Both the position numbers and the translations under genes were made by a program. The notes under the pieces are model-generated. The model saw only the letters and a program-made list of their open reading frames with translations. It did no database searches and was not told the origin of the DNA. 22,449 nt of DNA from CAZMUQ01 sp964569845 (GTDB lineage: Archaea > Thermoproteota > Bathyarchaeia > Hecatellales > Hecatellaceae): the NCBI GenBank assembly GCA_964569845.1, contig CAZMUQ010000016.1:1-22449 (forward strand), given 5' to 3'. This document shows, piece by piece, positions 12,391 to 19,481 of the stretch. The number at the start of each line of letters is the position of its first letter. Position 1 is the first letter of the stretch.

Positions 12391-14857
12391 TAGTTGTAAA
12401 CCTCCTTTTAATAGTAAAACCTTCAAATGGTATTCCATCTCCATGGTAAAATTTGCTGAACCATTCAACCCAGTGAAGCCTAAGGGAATGTGCAAACGTT
12501 ATTATTCCTTCTAAGGCTATAATCATGAAGATTGTAACCATTAAGAGTACAACCCAGAATAGTATAGGGTTTCCTGTTCCAAGTAAAGCAATATCGCTGA
12601 AGATTGCATGGGTAAGCCCTAAAGCTAAAATTCGTGAATATGAAAAGGTGTTTGATAGTGACTCTATAGCCTTAGTTACTGTCTCACTAAAAGCTTCAAA
12701 GAAATCTTTAACTGCAAGTTTATGAAGGAAAAGCATACCTATAAAGGGTACAATAAGGAATAGTGTTAGTAGTGTGGGATTAAAGATTACATCAGTTATA
12801 CTGTAAGCTGGCATCATTATAAGTATGAGTAAAGTTGCAAAACTAAAGTAAAACCAAAGCCAAGAAGCCGGAGCTAAAGCCTCCCTTTTTTCGCCAGCTT
12901 TAAGCTTGCTAACTATGTCAAGAATTATTCCGAAAGGTATATGGAATACTCCAACAAGAATTGCAATTTTAAAGAATAACATAAGATTTTCCATCGGATT
13001 AAACCATAGTGCTTTAGGTAACCCCGTTAAATCTGAATACCATGTTGGAACTGGATGATGTAAAGCATAATGGTAGTTTGTTGGACCAAAAAATTCTCCA
13101 TAAAGGAAACCAAAAATTATGGCTGTTATTCCACACATAACTATAAGGTTCCTACCCTCATAGATGTAATCCCAAATCTCACCTTTAAGATTAAATTTAC
13201 TCCATATTTTTGGTATTAAAAGTCCACCTATAAGAAGAATTAAACCATGACCTATATCCCCAAACATCAAACCAAAAATTATTGGGAAAGTTATAACTGT
13301 AATAATTGTCGGATCTATTTCATGGTAGTTTGGCAACCCATATGCTGCAACAAGTTTTTCCCACGGTTTAGCTATCGGGGGATTTTTCATTAAAGTTGGA
13401 GGTTTATCTCCTTTTTCCTCCCCACCGATATTCACAACAGCTGAAGGGCATTCGTTTTTAATAATGTTTATAGCTTTCTCAACATTAGGCTTATCAACCC
13501 AAAATTCAAAAACACATGCTCGCTCAGTTTGCCTAAACTTTTTGTATAACTCCTCAATTTTAAGTTCAATATCAACTATTTCATTAAAAATATGAAGGTA
13601 ATCTGCTGTTTTAGCTAAACCTGATATTTTCTCCTTTAATTCTTCAGGTTTTTTTACTAATTCTTCTACTCTACGTTCCATTGCAACAACTTCAAGAGCT
13701 CTCTTAACAATTTCAAGATATTTTGCAGGTAAAACCGAAATAAGCTTCCTACTTTCCTCAGCTAAATTTTCAACATCAGCAATTTTTTCTTTACGTATTT
13801 CCTCAACAAGCTTAACCAAACTATGGAGGAGGATAAATTTCTCAGTATTGTTTAAAACATCAAATTTATCTCTAAATATGGAGGCTATTGATGAAATTCT
13901 TTTAATAATGTCTTCAATTTCAGCTAAACCTAAGCTTAGCTTTTCAGCATCCCTAAGAATGTTCTTAATTTCCTCAAAAACCTTAGAAGTATCTTCCCCA
14001 ATTAGTAATGCAACATCGCTTGTAAAGTTTCTTTCAGCATCCTCAAGTTTAGCTTTAAGCTGGTTAAAAAGAGTCTTTAACTCATCAATTTTTACCCATC
14101 CTTCAAGCTTCTTTTCAACAATATTTTTTGCTTCATAAAGAATCTCTTCAACTTTTAATGTTTCATTTAAGGCTTCAGGGACATTTTTCTTAACTTCTTC
14201 ATTAACTTTTAAAGCATCTTCAATACTAACCTTAATCCTTTCTAATTCACTTTTACCATTTGGGATAACTTCATAGGTTGAAGTTAATTTTCCAGCTGCA
14301 TCTATAAAGGCTAAATTTTTTTGTACTTCACCAAGCTGCTCATAAATCTCCTTTAAAATTTCTCTTATCTTTAACATTTCAGGTGTAATTTTAACAGTTA
14401 AAACAATGTTAACATTTATCCTCCTCTCAGAAAAAAACCTTTCCAAACTTCTATATTCATCAAAAACTTGGCGTATATCTCTTTCAAGTGAAGCTTTTTC
14501 CTCACTTAAAAGCTTCATTTCATTCTCAATTTTCACGTATTCAGCTTCAAGTTTTTCAATTTCTTTCTCAGCTTCAGCTAAAACTTTTGATGGATCTTTA
14601 ACAACAGTAGGTTTAGGGTATGGTGGTTCTCCAAGTCTTCTTAAAAGATTGTTAATTCTGTTTGAAAGTTGAAGTAAAAAATTTTCACGCTGGAGACGTT
14701 TAACCTCTTTTGTAACTTCTCTGTACTTGTAATCTTTAGTTTTTGCAACATCTATAAAGTGGGCTATACCGTAGTTTCCAAGTTTCTTAATGATTCCTTC
14801 AACCTTATCCATAGGAGCAACAACTTCCACTCTAACCATCCTTGCAGAGTAGAGCAT
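12383..14857 (-). CDS. atpI: A-type ATP synthase subunit I (a subunit)
   Basis: An 824-residue stator subunit forming the ion path against the K ring. The cytoplasmic part (1 to about 510) starts with VRVEVVAPMDKVEGII and holds long charged coiled coils that contact the peripheral stalks. The membrane part (about 515-800) starts with EIDPTIITVITFPIIFGLMF and has about seven or eight helices. The essential arginine is R742 in SYSRILAL. The conserved ending LEGIITFAHSLRLHWVEWFSKF is intact. The start is ATG (14855-14857) with AAGGGGGA five bases upstream. Archaeal relatives are usually about 650-700 residues; the extra length sits in the coiled-coil half. It leads the I-x-C-K operon. The catalytic genes A, B, D, E, F and H are not here. 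Confidence 0.95.
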   Translation of the reverse strand: MLYSARMVRVEVVAPMDKVEGIIKKLGNYGIAHFIDVAKTKDYKYREVTKEVKRLQRENFLLQLSNRINNLLRRLGEPPYPKPTVVKDPSKVLAEAEKEIEKLEAEYVKIENEMKLLSEEKASLERDIRQVFDEYRSLERFFSERRINVNIVLTVKITPEMLKIREILKEIYEQLGEVQKNLAFIDAAGKLTSTYEVIPNGKSELERIKVSIEDALKVNEEVKKNVPEALNETLKVEEILYEAKNIVEKKLEGWVKIDELKTLFNQLKAKLEDAERNFTSDVALLIGEDTSKVFEEIKNILRDAEKLSLGLAEIEDIIKRISSIASIFRDKFDVLNNTEKFILLHSLVKLVEEIRKEKIADVENLAEESRKLISVLPAKYLEIVKRALEVVAMERRVEELVKKPEELKEKISGLAKTADYLHIFNEIVDIELKIEELYKKFRQTERACVFEFWVDKPNVEKAINIIKNECPSAVVNIGGEEKGDKPPTLMKNPPIAKPWEKLVAAYGLPNYHEIDPTIITVITFPIIFGLMFGDIGHGLILLIGGLLIPKIWSKFNLKGEIWDYIYEGRNLIVMCGITAIIFGFLYGEFFGPTNYHYALHHPVPTWYSDLTGLPKALWFNPMENLMLFFKIAILVGVFHIPFGIILDIVSKLKAGEKREALAPASWLWFYFSFATLLILIMMPAYSITDVIFNPTLLTLFLIVPFIGMLFLHKLAVKDFFEAFSETVTKAIESLSNTFSYSRILALGLTHAIFSDIALLGTGNPILFWVVLLMVTIFMIIALEGIITFAHSLRLHWVEWFSKFYHGDGIPFEGFTIKRRFTTTG

Positions 14858-14904
14858 CAGTGTCCCCCTTAAAATCTAGCATTCCACAGTTTAAGGAAAA
14901 ATAC

Positions 14905-14913
14905 TTTAAAATA
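14905..14913 (-). promoter_or_regulatory. TATA box of the ATP synthase operon
   Basis: The minus strand reads AAGGC-TATTTTAAAG, a TATA element with a purine-rich BRE-like flank. It lies 48-56 bases before the atpI ATG and predicts a leader of about 23 bases that includes the AAGGGGGA SD. Confidence 0.5.
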
Positions 14914-14924
14914 GCCTTATAACT

Positions 14925-14940
14925 CTTATCCAAAAGAAAA
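14925..14940 (-). terminator. T-rich stretch after geranylgeranyl reductase
   Basis: After the stop of the reductase, the minus strand reads CATATTTTTCTTTTGG, a T5 and T4 run within 30 bases. It is a suitable archaeal-type termination site before the ATP synthase promoter. There is no hairpin. Confidence 0.35.
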
Positions 14941-14950
14941 ATATGATAAA

Positions 14951-16171
14951 CTATATATAAGGGTCGAAAAGTGAGATTAAGAGTTTAGGAGTAAAGTTTT
15001 TAAGTTTTAGGATAATTTTAGGGTTTTTCAAGGTTAAAAGAAAGATTTTAAATTGGTCTTGGGAGTAATATTTTTCCTCTATCTTTTTTAAAAAATTCTT
15101 TTCTTCCCTTAAAACCTTAAAAAGTATGTTTAAATCTTCATCTGAAAGTTTGTCTAAAAATTTACGTAAAAAAGATGTAAATTTAATTTCAAAACTAATT
15201 TTCCAGCTCTCCAACATAGAGAAGTTTTCCTTTCCCTCCCTAGTTAAAAATCTTGTGATGGCTTCCCCAGTAATTTTAGCCATTTTTAAACCAAAGTATA
15301 TACCTCCACCAGTGGTTGATTTAACATGTCCAGCAGCATCTCCAACAACAAAAAAGCCATCAGGAAGTTTTACATTTAATGGTCCATGGATAGGTATTAT
15401 CCCACCAAAGACTTTTCTTATCCTGCCTTGCTTAACTTTCCTAGATACTATTGGATGCTTTTCCAGCATAAGCTTAAGATAAGTTGAAGGTGGATATTTA
15501 GCAGCTAACTTATTTACACATAAACCAACTCTAGCTTTTTCCTCATCTAAAGGAATAATCCAACCAAAAAATCCTGGAAAAAATTTTCCTCCAAAATATA
15601 GTTCAACATGGTCTTGTCTGTTAAACTCAACATTTTCCATGTCAACCTGAATTCCAGCTAAAAACTTTATACCTTTTTTAGGCTTTAAATTTTCAAGTAG
15701 AATAGGTCTCCAACCTTCAGCATCAACAACAGCTTTACACTTAATACTATTGGAGGATTGAAAACTTTTACACTTAAACCTTAGATTGTATCCTGCTTTA
15801 TCTTTTTCAAGCTTATAGCATTTTGTTGATGTTAAAATTTCAGCACCAGCTTTTTCAGCTTTCTTTGCAATATCCTTATCAAAAATTTCTCTATCAACAA
15901 TGTAGGATTCTACTGTAGGCTTAGAAACACTAAAAAATTTATTATCCGGTGAGTAGAAATATGCTCCTCTAACCTTGTTAACTATTGAAGCTTTTGAAAG
16001 GTTAAATTCTTCAAAAGCTTTAACACAAACTTTCCCAGAGCAATGAACAGGTTTACCGATTTCCCTATGTTCTTCAATAATTAATGTTTTAAAGCCGCTT
16101 TTTGCAGTAAAATATGCTGTCATACATCCTATTGGGCCTCCTCCAACAACCACAACATCATAAAGAGGCAT
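14951..16171 (-). CDS. Geranylgeranyl reductase family FAD-dependent oxidoreductase
   Basis: A 406-residue flavoprotein. The N-terminal Rossmann motif is VVVVGGGPIGCMTAY (6-20), followed by the family's PVHCSGKVC (41-49) with the conserved cysteine near the flavin. The second FAD motif is VVGDAAGHVKSTTGGGIYFGL (275-295), where GDAAG-x-V-x-P/S-x-T-G-G-G-I is the hallmark of the GGR group. Such enzymes saturate the double bonds of the geranylgeranyl chains in archaeal ether lipids at the membrane surface. Other members act on quinone or chlorophyll side chains, so the exact substrate is inferred from the archaeal setting. The start is ATG (16169-16171), 7 bases after marC, so the two are co-transcribed. 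The length is normal and no membrane helix is evident. Confidence 0.88.
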   Translation of the reverse strand: MPLYDVVVVGGGPIGCMTAYFTAKSGFKTLIIEEHREIGKPVHCSGKVCVKAFEEFNLSKASIVNKVRGAYFYSPDNKFFSVSKPTVESYIVDREIFDKDIAKKAEKAGAEILTSTKCYKLEKDKAGYNLRFKCKSFQSSNSIKCKAVVDAEGWRPILLENLKPKKGIKFLAGIQVDMENVEFNRQDHVELYFGGKFFPGFFGWIIPLDEEKARVGLCVNKLAAKYPPSTYLKLMLEKHPIVSRKVKQGRIRKVFGGIIPIHGPLNVKLPDGFFVVGDAAGHVKSTTGGGIYFGLKMAKITGEAITRFLTREGKENFSMLESWKISFEIKFTSFLRKFLDKLSDEDLNILFKVLREEKNFLKKIEEKYYSQDQFKIFLLTLKNPKIILKLKNFTPKLLISLFDPYI

Positions 16172-16178
16172 CTTTAAT

Positions 16179-16790
16179 TCAACCTGTAAGATGGCTTATT
16201 CCATCAACTATATACCCTACAGCTATAGCTGCAATAAATATAGCCATAACTCTTGCAACAACAGCTGAACCAGTTTTACCTAAAAACCTATTTATAGGTT
16301 CAACAAACCTTAGAATAATCCAGATAATTATGGATACTGTTATAACAGCAAGCAATGTTACCAGTACACCTGAAGTTTGAATAATAACTATGGTTGTTGT
16401 TATAGCTCCTGGACCTGCAAGTAATGGGCATGCTATAGGAACTGCCCCCATACTTTCAGGTGAAAGAACCTTTTCCTCCCATCCCCCATAAACAACAAGC
16501 TTTACAGCTATAACTAAAAGCAGAATTCCTCCTGCAACCATAAAACTGTAAACTGATATTCCAAAGACGCTTAAAAGCTCTCTACCAATAACAGCAAAAA
16601 CTACTAGAAGAGCTGAAGCAACAATAACCGCAACTCTGAAAACCCTTCTCCTTTCCTCCTTACCTAAATTTTCAGTTAACCCTATGAAAATTGGAATGTT
16701 TCCAAGGGGGTCAACAATAATGAAAAGTGTAATTACAGCTTTAATAAACTCTGCAAGCACATCCTGCGGAAACATTACTAACCATTTCAT
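16179..16790 (-). CDS. MarC family integral membrane protein
   Basis: A 203-residue protein with about six membrane helices (near 12-32, 50-68, 76-98, 115-137, 143-160 and 180-198). Family marks are LFIIVDPLGNIPIFIGLT (22-39), AGGILLLVIAVKLV in the middle and the PIACPLLAGPGAITTTIV loop (about 117-134). MarC proteins were once linked to multiple-antibiotic resistance, but that role was withdrawn and their transport function is still unknown. The start is ATG (16788-16790); a second ATG five codons in is possible, and no SD marks either. It is the first gene of a two-gene unit with the reductase, and the promoter probably lies in the 92-base gap shared with glyS. Confidence 0.88.
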   Translation of the reverse strand: MKWLVMFPQDVLAEFIKAVITLFIIVDPLGNIPIFIGLTENLGKEERRRVFRVAVIVASALLVVFAVIGRELLSVFGISVYSFMVAGGILLLVIAVKLVVYGGWEEKVLSPESMGAVPIACPLLAGPGAITTTIVIIQTSGVLVTLLAVITVSIIIWIILRFVEPINRFLGKTGSAVVARVMAIFIAAIAVGYIVDGISHLTG

Positions 16791-16833
16791 TAAAGTTTAA
16801 GGAAGCTAAAAAGCTTTAATAGTTTTAGGTAAA

Positions 16834-16843
16834 ACTTTATAGG
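16834..16843. promoter_or_regulatory. Shared TATA element for marC (left) and glyS (right)
   Basis: ACTTTATAGG on the plus strand reads CCTATAAAGT on the minus strand, where TATAAA is near-perfect. It is 44 bases from the marC ATG and 40 bases from the preferred glyS TTG. Both spacings give leaders of about 20 bases. One box may therefore support both genes. Confidence 0.45.
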
Positions 16844-16882
16844 TATTCTCACTAAAAAATTTTGACATTACAGGTGAAGTAT

Positions 16883-18628
16883 TTGGATACTGTTAAAATT
16901 GATAAGTCTCAGAAAATTGTTGAACTTGCAAAGAAGAGAGGCTTTTTTTGGCAATCCTACGAGATTTATGGTGGAGAAAGCGGGTTTATAGATTACGGCC
17001 CCCTTGGAGCTCTGCTAAAAAGAAAGATCGAAAATAAGTGGATTGATATTTTTGTTAAAGAAGAAGGTTTGATGCTTATTGAAACACCTATAATTACTCC
17101 AGCGGTTGTTTTTGATGCTTCAGGCCATACAACCCATTTTACAGACCCTATAACAACATGCCTTAAATGTGGGAGAAGATGGAGAGCTGACCATTTACTT
17201 GAGGAGGTTACAGGTAAATCCTTTGAAGGTTTAACCGTTAAAGAGCTTGGCTTAAAGATGAAGGAAACAAATGTAAAATGTCCTCAATGTAAAGGTGAGC
17301 TGGAGGAACCTAAACCTTTTAATGAGCTTTTTAAAACAACGATAGGCCCCTATAGTGAAAATATTGGTTATGGTAGACCTGAAACAGCTCAAGGGATGTT
17401 TGTAAATTTTAGGAGGCTTTATGAGCTTGCAAGAGGGAAACTTCCTTTTGGTGTTGCTCAAATTGGTAGATGTGTTAGGAATGAGATTTCACCTAGGCAG
17501 GGTCCTATTAGGCTTAGAGAGTTAACTATAATGGAGTTTGAATTTTTTTATGACCCTGAAAACCCTAAATGTTGGAAGCTTCCTAATGTTAAAGATGAAT
17601 TCTTAAGACTTCTACCTGAGAAGGTTTTACTGGAAGGTGGAAAAGAGCCGTTAGAAGTTTCTGTTGAGGAGGCTTTAGATAGGGGTTATGTTAAGTCTGA
17701 ATGGATGGCATATTTTATGGTTAAAGCTAAAAAATTTGTTGAAGAGCTTGGTATACCTGCTGAAAAGCAAATTTTTAAGGAGAAGCTTCCATCTGAACGT
17801 GCACATTATTCAACTCAAACATACGACCAGCTTGTTGAACTTTCAAGATGGGGTTGGGTGGAAGTTTCAGGTCATGCTTTACGTTCAAATTACGACTTAA
17901 AAATGCATATGGCTTATAGTGGTGAAGATTTAAGAGTTTATGTTCCATATAGTAACCCTATAAAAGTTAAGAAGCTTTCCCTCGAGTTTAAGAAGAATAT
18001 GATTAATGAAAGTTTTGGTGGTGACGCTTTAAGGGTTTTAAGACTTCTAAGTTTAACAGACGTTAAAGAGGTTGCTGAATCTATTAGTAAACTTGGATAT
18101 TATGAGCTTAAAGGTAATGGTAAAACTTACAGGATAACAAGTAGTCATGTGGAGTTTAAGGAGATTGAGGTTGAGGAGAAGGGTAGAAGATTCCTACCTC
18201 ATGTTGCTGAACCATCATTTGGTTTAGATAGGCTTTTTTACGCAACATTGGAATATGCTTATTCTGAAAAAGAGGGTAGGATTGTTTTAAAGCTTCCTAA
18301 AGATTTAGCTCCAATAGAAGTTGCAGTTTTTCCTTTAATGAACAAAGATAAACTTCCAGAAAAGGCTTTAGAGGTTTATAATTTACTTATTAGAGAAGGC
18401 TTCATGGTTGAGTATGATGATTCTGGAAGTATTGGAAGAAGATATGCTAGAATGGATGAAGTTGGAACACCTTTTGCTATAACAATAGATTACCAAACAT
18501 TAGATGATAATACTGTAACAATTAGAGATAGGGATACTTGGAAGCAGGTAAGGGTTAAAATTGAAAGTCTACCAGAAAAGCTAAGCAAACTTCTTAAGGG
18601 CAAAGTTAACTTTGAAACTTCAGCTTAA
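16883..18628 (+). CDS. glyS: Glycyl-tRNA synthetase, archaeal/eukaryotic dimeric type
   Basis: About 581 residues; charges tRNA-Gly with glycine. Class II core: motif 1 region IETPIITPAVVFDASGHTTHF (about 66-86), motif 2 RCVRNEISPRQGPIRLREL (196-214) and motif 3 AEPSFGLDRLFYATLE (442-456). A zinc-knuckle insertion has C93-LK-C96 and C133-PQ-C136. The C-terminal about 100 residues are the anticodon-binding domain (LAPIEVAVFPLM onward). The longest frame starts at TTG 16862, but GGTGA at 16873-16877 lies five bases before TTG 16883, giving the family-like N-terminus MDTVKIDKSQKIVELAKKRG. The TATA box position also fits. It is convergent with the yjbQ-type gene, with only 5 bases between stops. 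Confidence 0.96.
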   Translation: MDTVKIDKSQKIVELAKKRGFFWQSYEIYGGESGFIDYGPLGALLKRKIENKWIDIFVKEEGLMLIETPIITPAVVFDASGHTTHFTDPITTCLKCGRRWRADHLLEEVTGKSFEGLTVKELGLKMKETNVKCPQCKGELEEPKPFNELFKTTIGPYSENIGYGRPETAQGMFVNFRRLYELARGKLPFGVAQIGRCVRNEISPRQGPIRLRELTIMEFEFFYDPENPKCWKLPNVKDEFLRLLPEKVLLEGGKEPLEVSVEEALDRGYVKSEWMAYFMVKAKKFVEELGIPAEKQIFKEKLPSERAHYSTQTYDQLVELSRWGWVEVSGHALRSNYDLKMHMAYSGEDLRVYVPYSNPIKVKKLSLEFKKNMINESFGGDALRVLRLLSLTDVKEVAESISKLGYYELKGNGKTYRITSSHVEFKEIEVEEKGRRFLPHVAEPSFGLDRLFYATLEYAYSEKEGRIVLKLPKDLAPIEVAVFPLMNKDKLPEKALEVYNLLIREGFMVEYDDSGSIGRRYARMDEVGTPFAITIDYQTLDDNTVTIRDRDTWKQVRVKIESLPEKLSKLLKGKVNFETSA

Positions 18629-18633
18629 ACTTT

Positions 18634-19047
18634 TCATCTTTCTCCTACAACTGTTACAACTACTCTACGAGTTCTTGGACCATCAAGCTCAACTAGTAGA
18701 ATATTTTGCCATGTTCCTCTCAAAATTCTAGAATTTTTAATTGGAAAAACTTTGGATGAACCTAAAAATGCTGATGCTAAATGAGCATGAGCATTATCAT
18801 CAACCCTATTATGCCTATATTCTTCAGCTACAGGAAAAAGAGCTTCAATCTTCTTAGTTATATCATAAATAAGCCCCTCTTCTCCCTCATTCACAATTAT
18901 TGCTGCTGTTGCATGGGGTGTATGAATAATGCATAAACCTTCCTTTATACCTGAACTTGCAACAGCATTTTCAACTCCTCTTGTAACATCAATAATCTCC
19001 ATTTGTTTTCTTGTTGAAACTGAAAATTCTTGGGAGAAGACTTCCAT
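18634..19047 (-). CDS. YjbQ/UPF0047 family protein
   Basis: A 137-residue single-domain protein of the secondary thiamine-phosphate synthase-like YjbQ family. Conserved parts are IIHTPHATAAIIVNEGEEGL (about 40-59), the putative metal-binding DDNAHAHLASAFLG (about 83-96, two histidines) and GTWQNILLVELDGPRTRRV (about 112-130). Bacterial members show weak thiamine phosphate synthase activity, but the real role is not settled. The start is ATG (19045-19047) with AAGG eight bases upstream. It faces glyS tail-to-tail and shares a 123-base divergent gap with gatC. The gene stands alone. The family call is firm, the function is not. Confidence 0.9.
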   Translation of the reverse strand: MEVFSQEFSVSTRKQMEIIDVTRGVENAVASSGIKEGLCIIHTPHATAAIIVNEGEEGLIYDITKKIEALFPVAEEYRHNRVDDNAHAHLASAFLGSSKVFPIKNSRILRGTWQNILLVELDGPRTRRVVVTVVGER

Positions 19048-19113
19048 TACTATTGCCTTATCCCCCCAAATTGATCAGCTTCAAATCTCTCTAAAGGGAA
19101 TATAATGTTTGCT

Positions 19114-19123
19114 TATTTTTAAA
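19114..19123 (+). promoter_or_regulatory. TATA box of the gatCAB operon
   Basis: TATTTTTAAA lies 48-57 bases before the gatC ATG, in the divergent gap. It predicts a leader of about 25 bases that keeps the AGGTGG SD. A separate ATTATA-like element (19100-19105, minus strand) may serve the yjbQ-type gene. Confidence 0.45.
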
Positions 19124-19170
19124 TTGTTAGGGTAAAGTTAATTTAGGATGCGAGTTTAGTTTAGGTGGAG

Positions 19171-19470
19171 ATGGAAAAAGCTAAAACTAGTATCTCAATA
19201 GAGGAGATTAAACATTTAGCTTGGCTTGCAAGATTGGAGCTTACTGAAGATGAAAAAAAACTTTACACTAGGCAGCTTAATAAGATTTTAGAATATTTCA
19301 ACATGCTTTCAGAGCTAAATACGGAGAATATTCCTCCAACTTATCATCTTACAGGTAAAGTTAACGTTTTTCGTGAGGATGAGCCTAAACCCTCACTTGA
19401 TGTTAATGAGGTTTTAATGAATGCTCCAAGAAAAAGAAAGCAGTTTTTTGAATGTGCAAAAATTGTTTGA
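19171..19470 (+). CDS. gatC: Asp/Glu-tRNA amidotransferase subunit C
   Basis: A 99-residue linker subunit of GatCAB, which turns misacylated Asp-tRNA(Asn) (or Glu-tRNA(Gln)) into the amidated form. The N-terminal helix ISIEEIKHLAWLARLELTEDE and the following QLNKILEYFNMLSELNTENIPPT are characteristic, as is the FREDEP extended segment that wraps round GatA. Start: ATG 19171 follows AGGTGG closely; a GTG six bases upstream lies inside that SD and is less likely. It is the first gene of gatC-gatA-gatB. Most archaea use GatDE for Gln-tRNA, so this GatCAB probably serves asparagine; that is family knowledge, not visible here. Confidence 0.93.
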   Translation: MEKAKTSISIEEIKHLAWLARLELTEDEKKLYTRQLNKILEYFNMLSELNTENIPPTYHLTGKVNVFREDEPKPSLDVNEVLMNAPRKRKQFFECAKIV

Positions 19471-19481
19471 GGCTGAAATTT

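Noticed and set aside
12391..12495. N-terminal extension of the small ATP synthase operon protein to the ATG at 12495
   Set aside because: It would overlap the conserved C-terminal end of atpI by over 100 bases. The SD at 12401-12405 points to a start after it.
13848..14672. Two plus-strand frames (96 and 88 codons, Ser-rich) opposite atpI
   Set aside because: Serine/leucine-rich products are typical shadows of Glu/Lys-rich coiled coil on the other strand.
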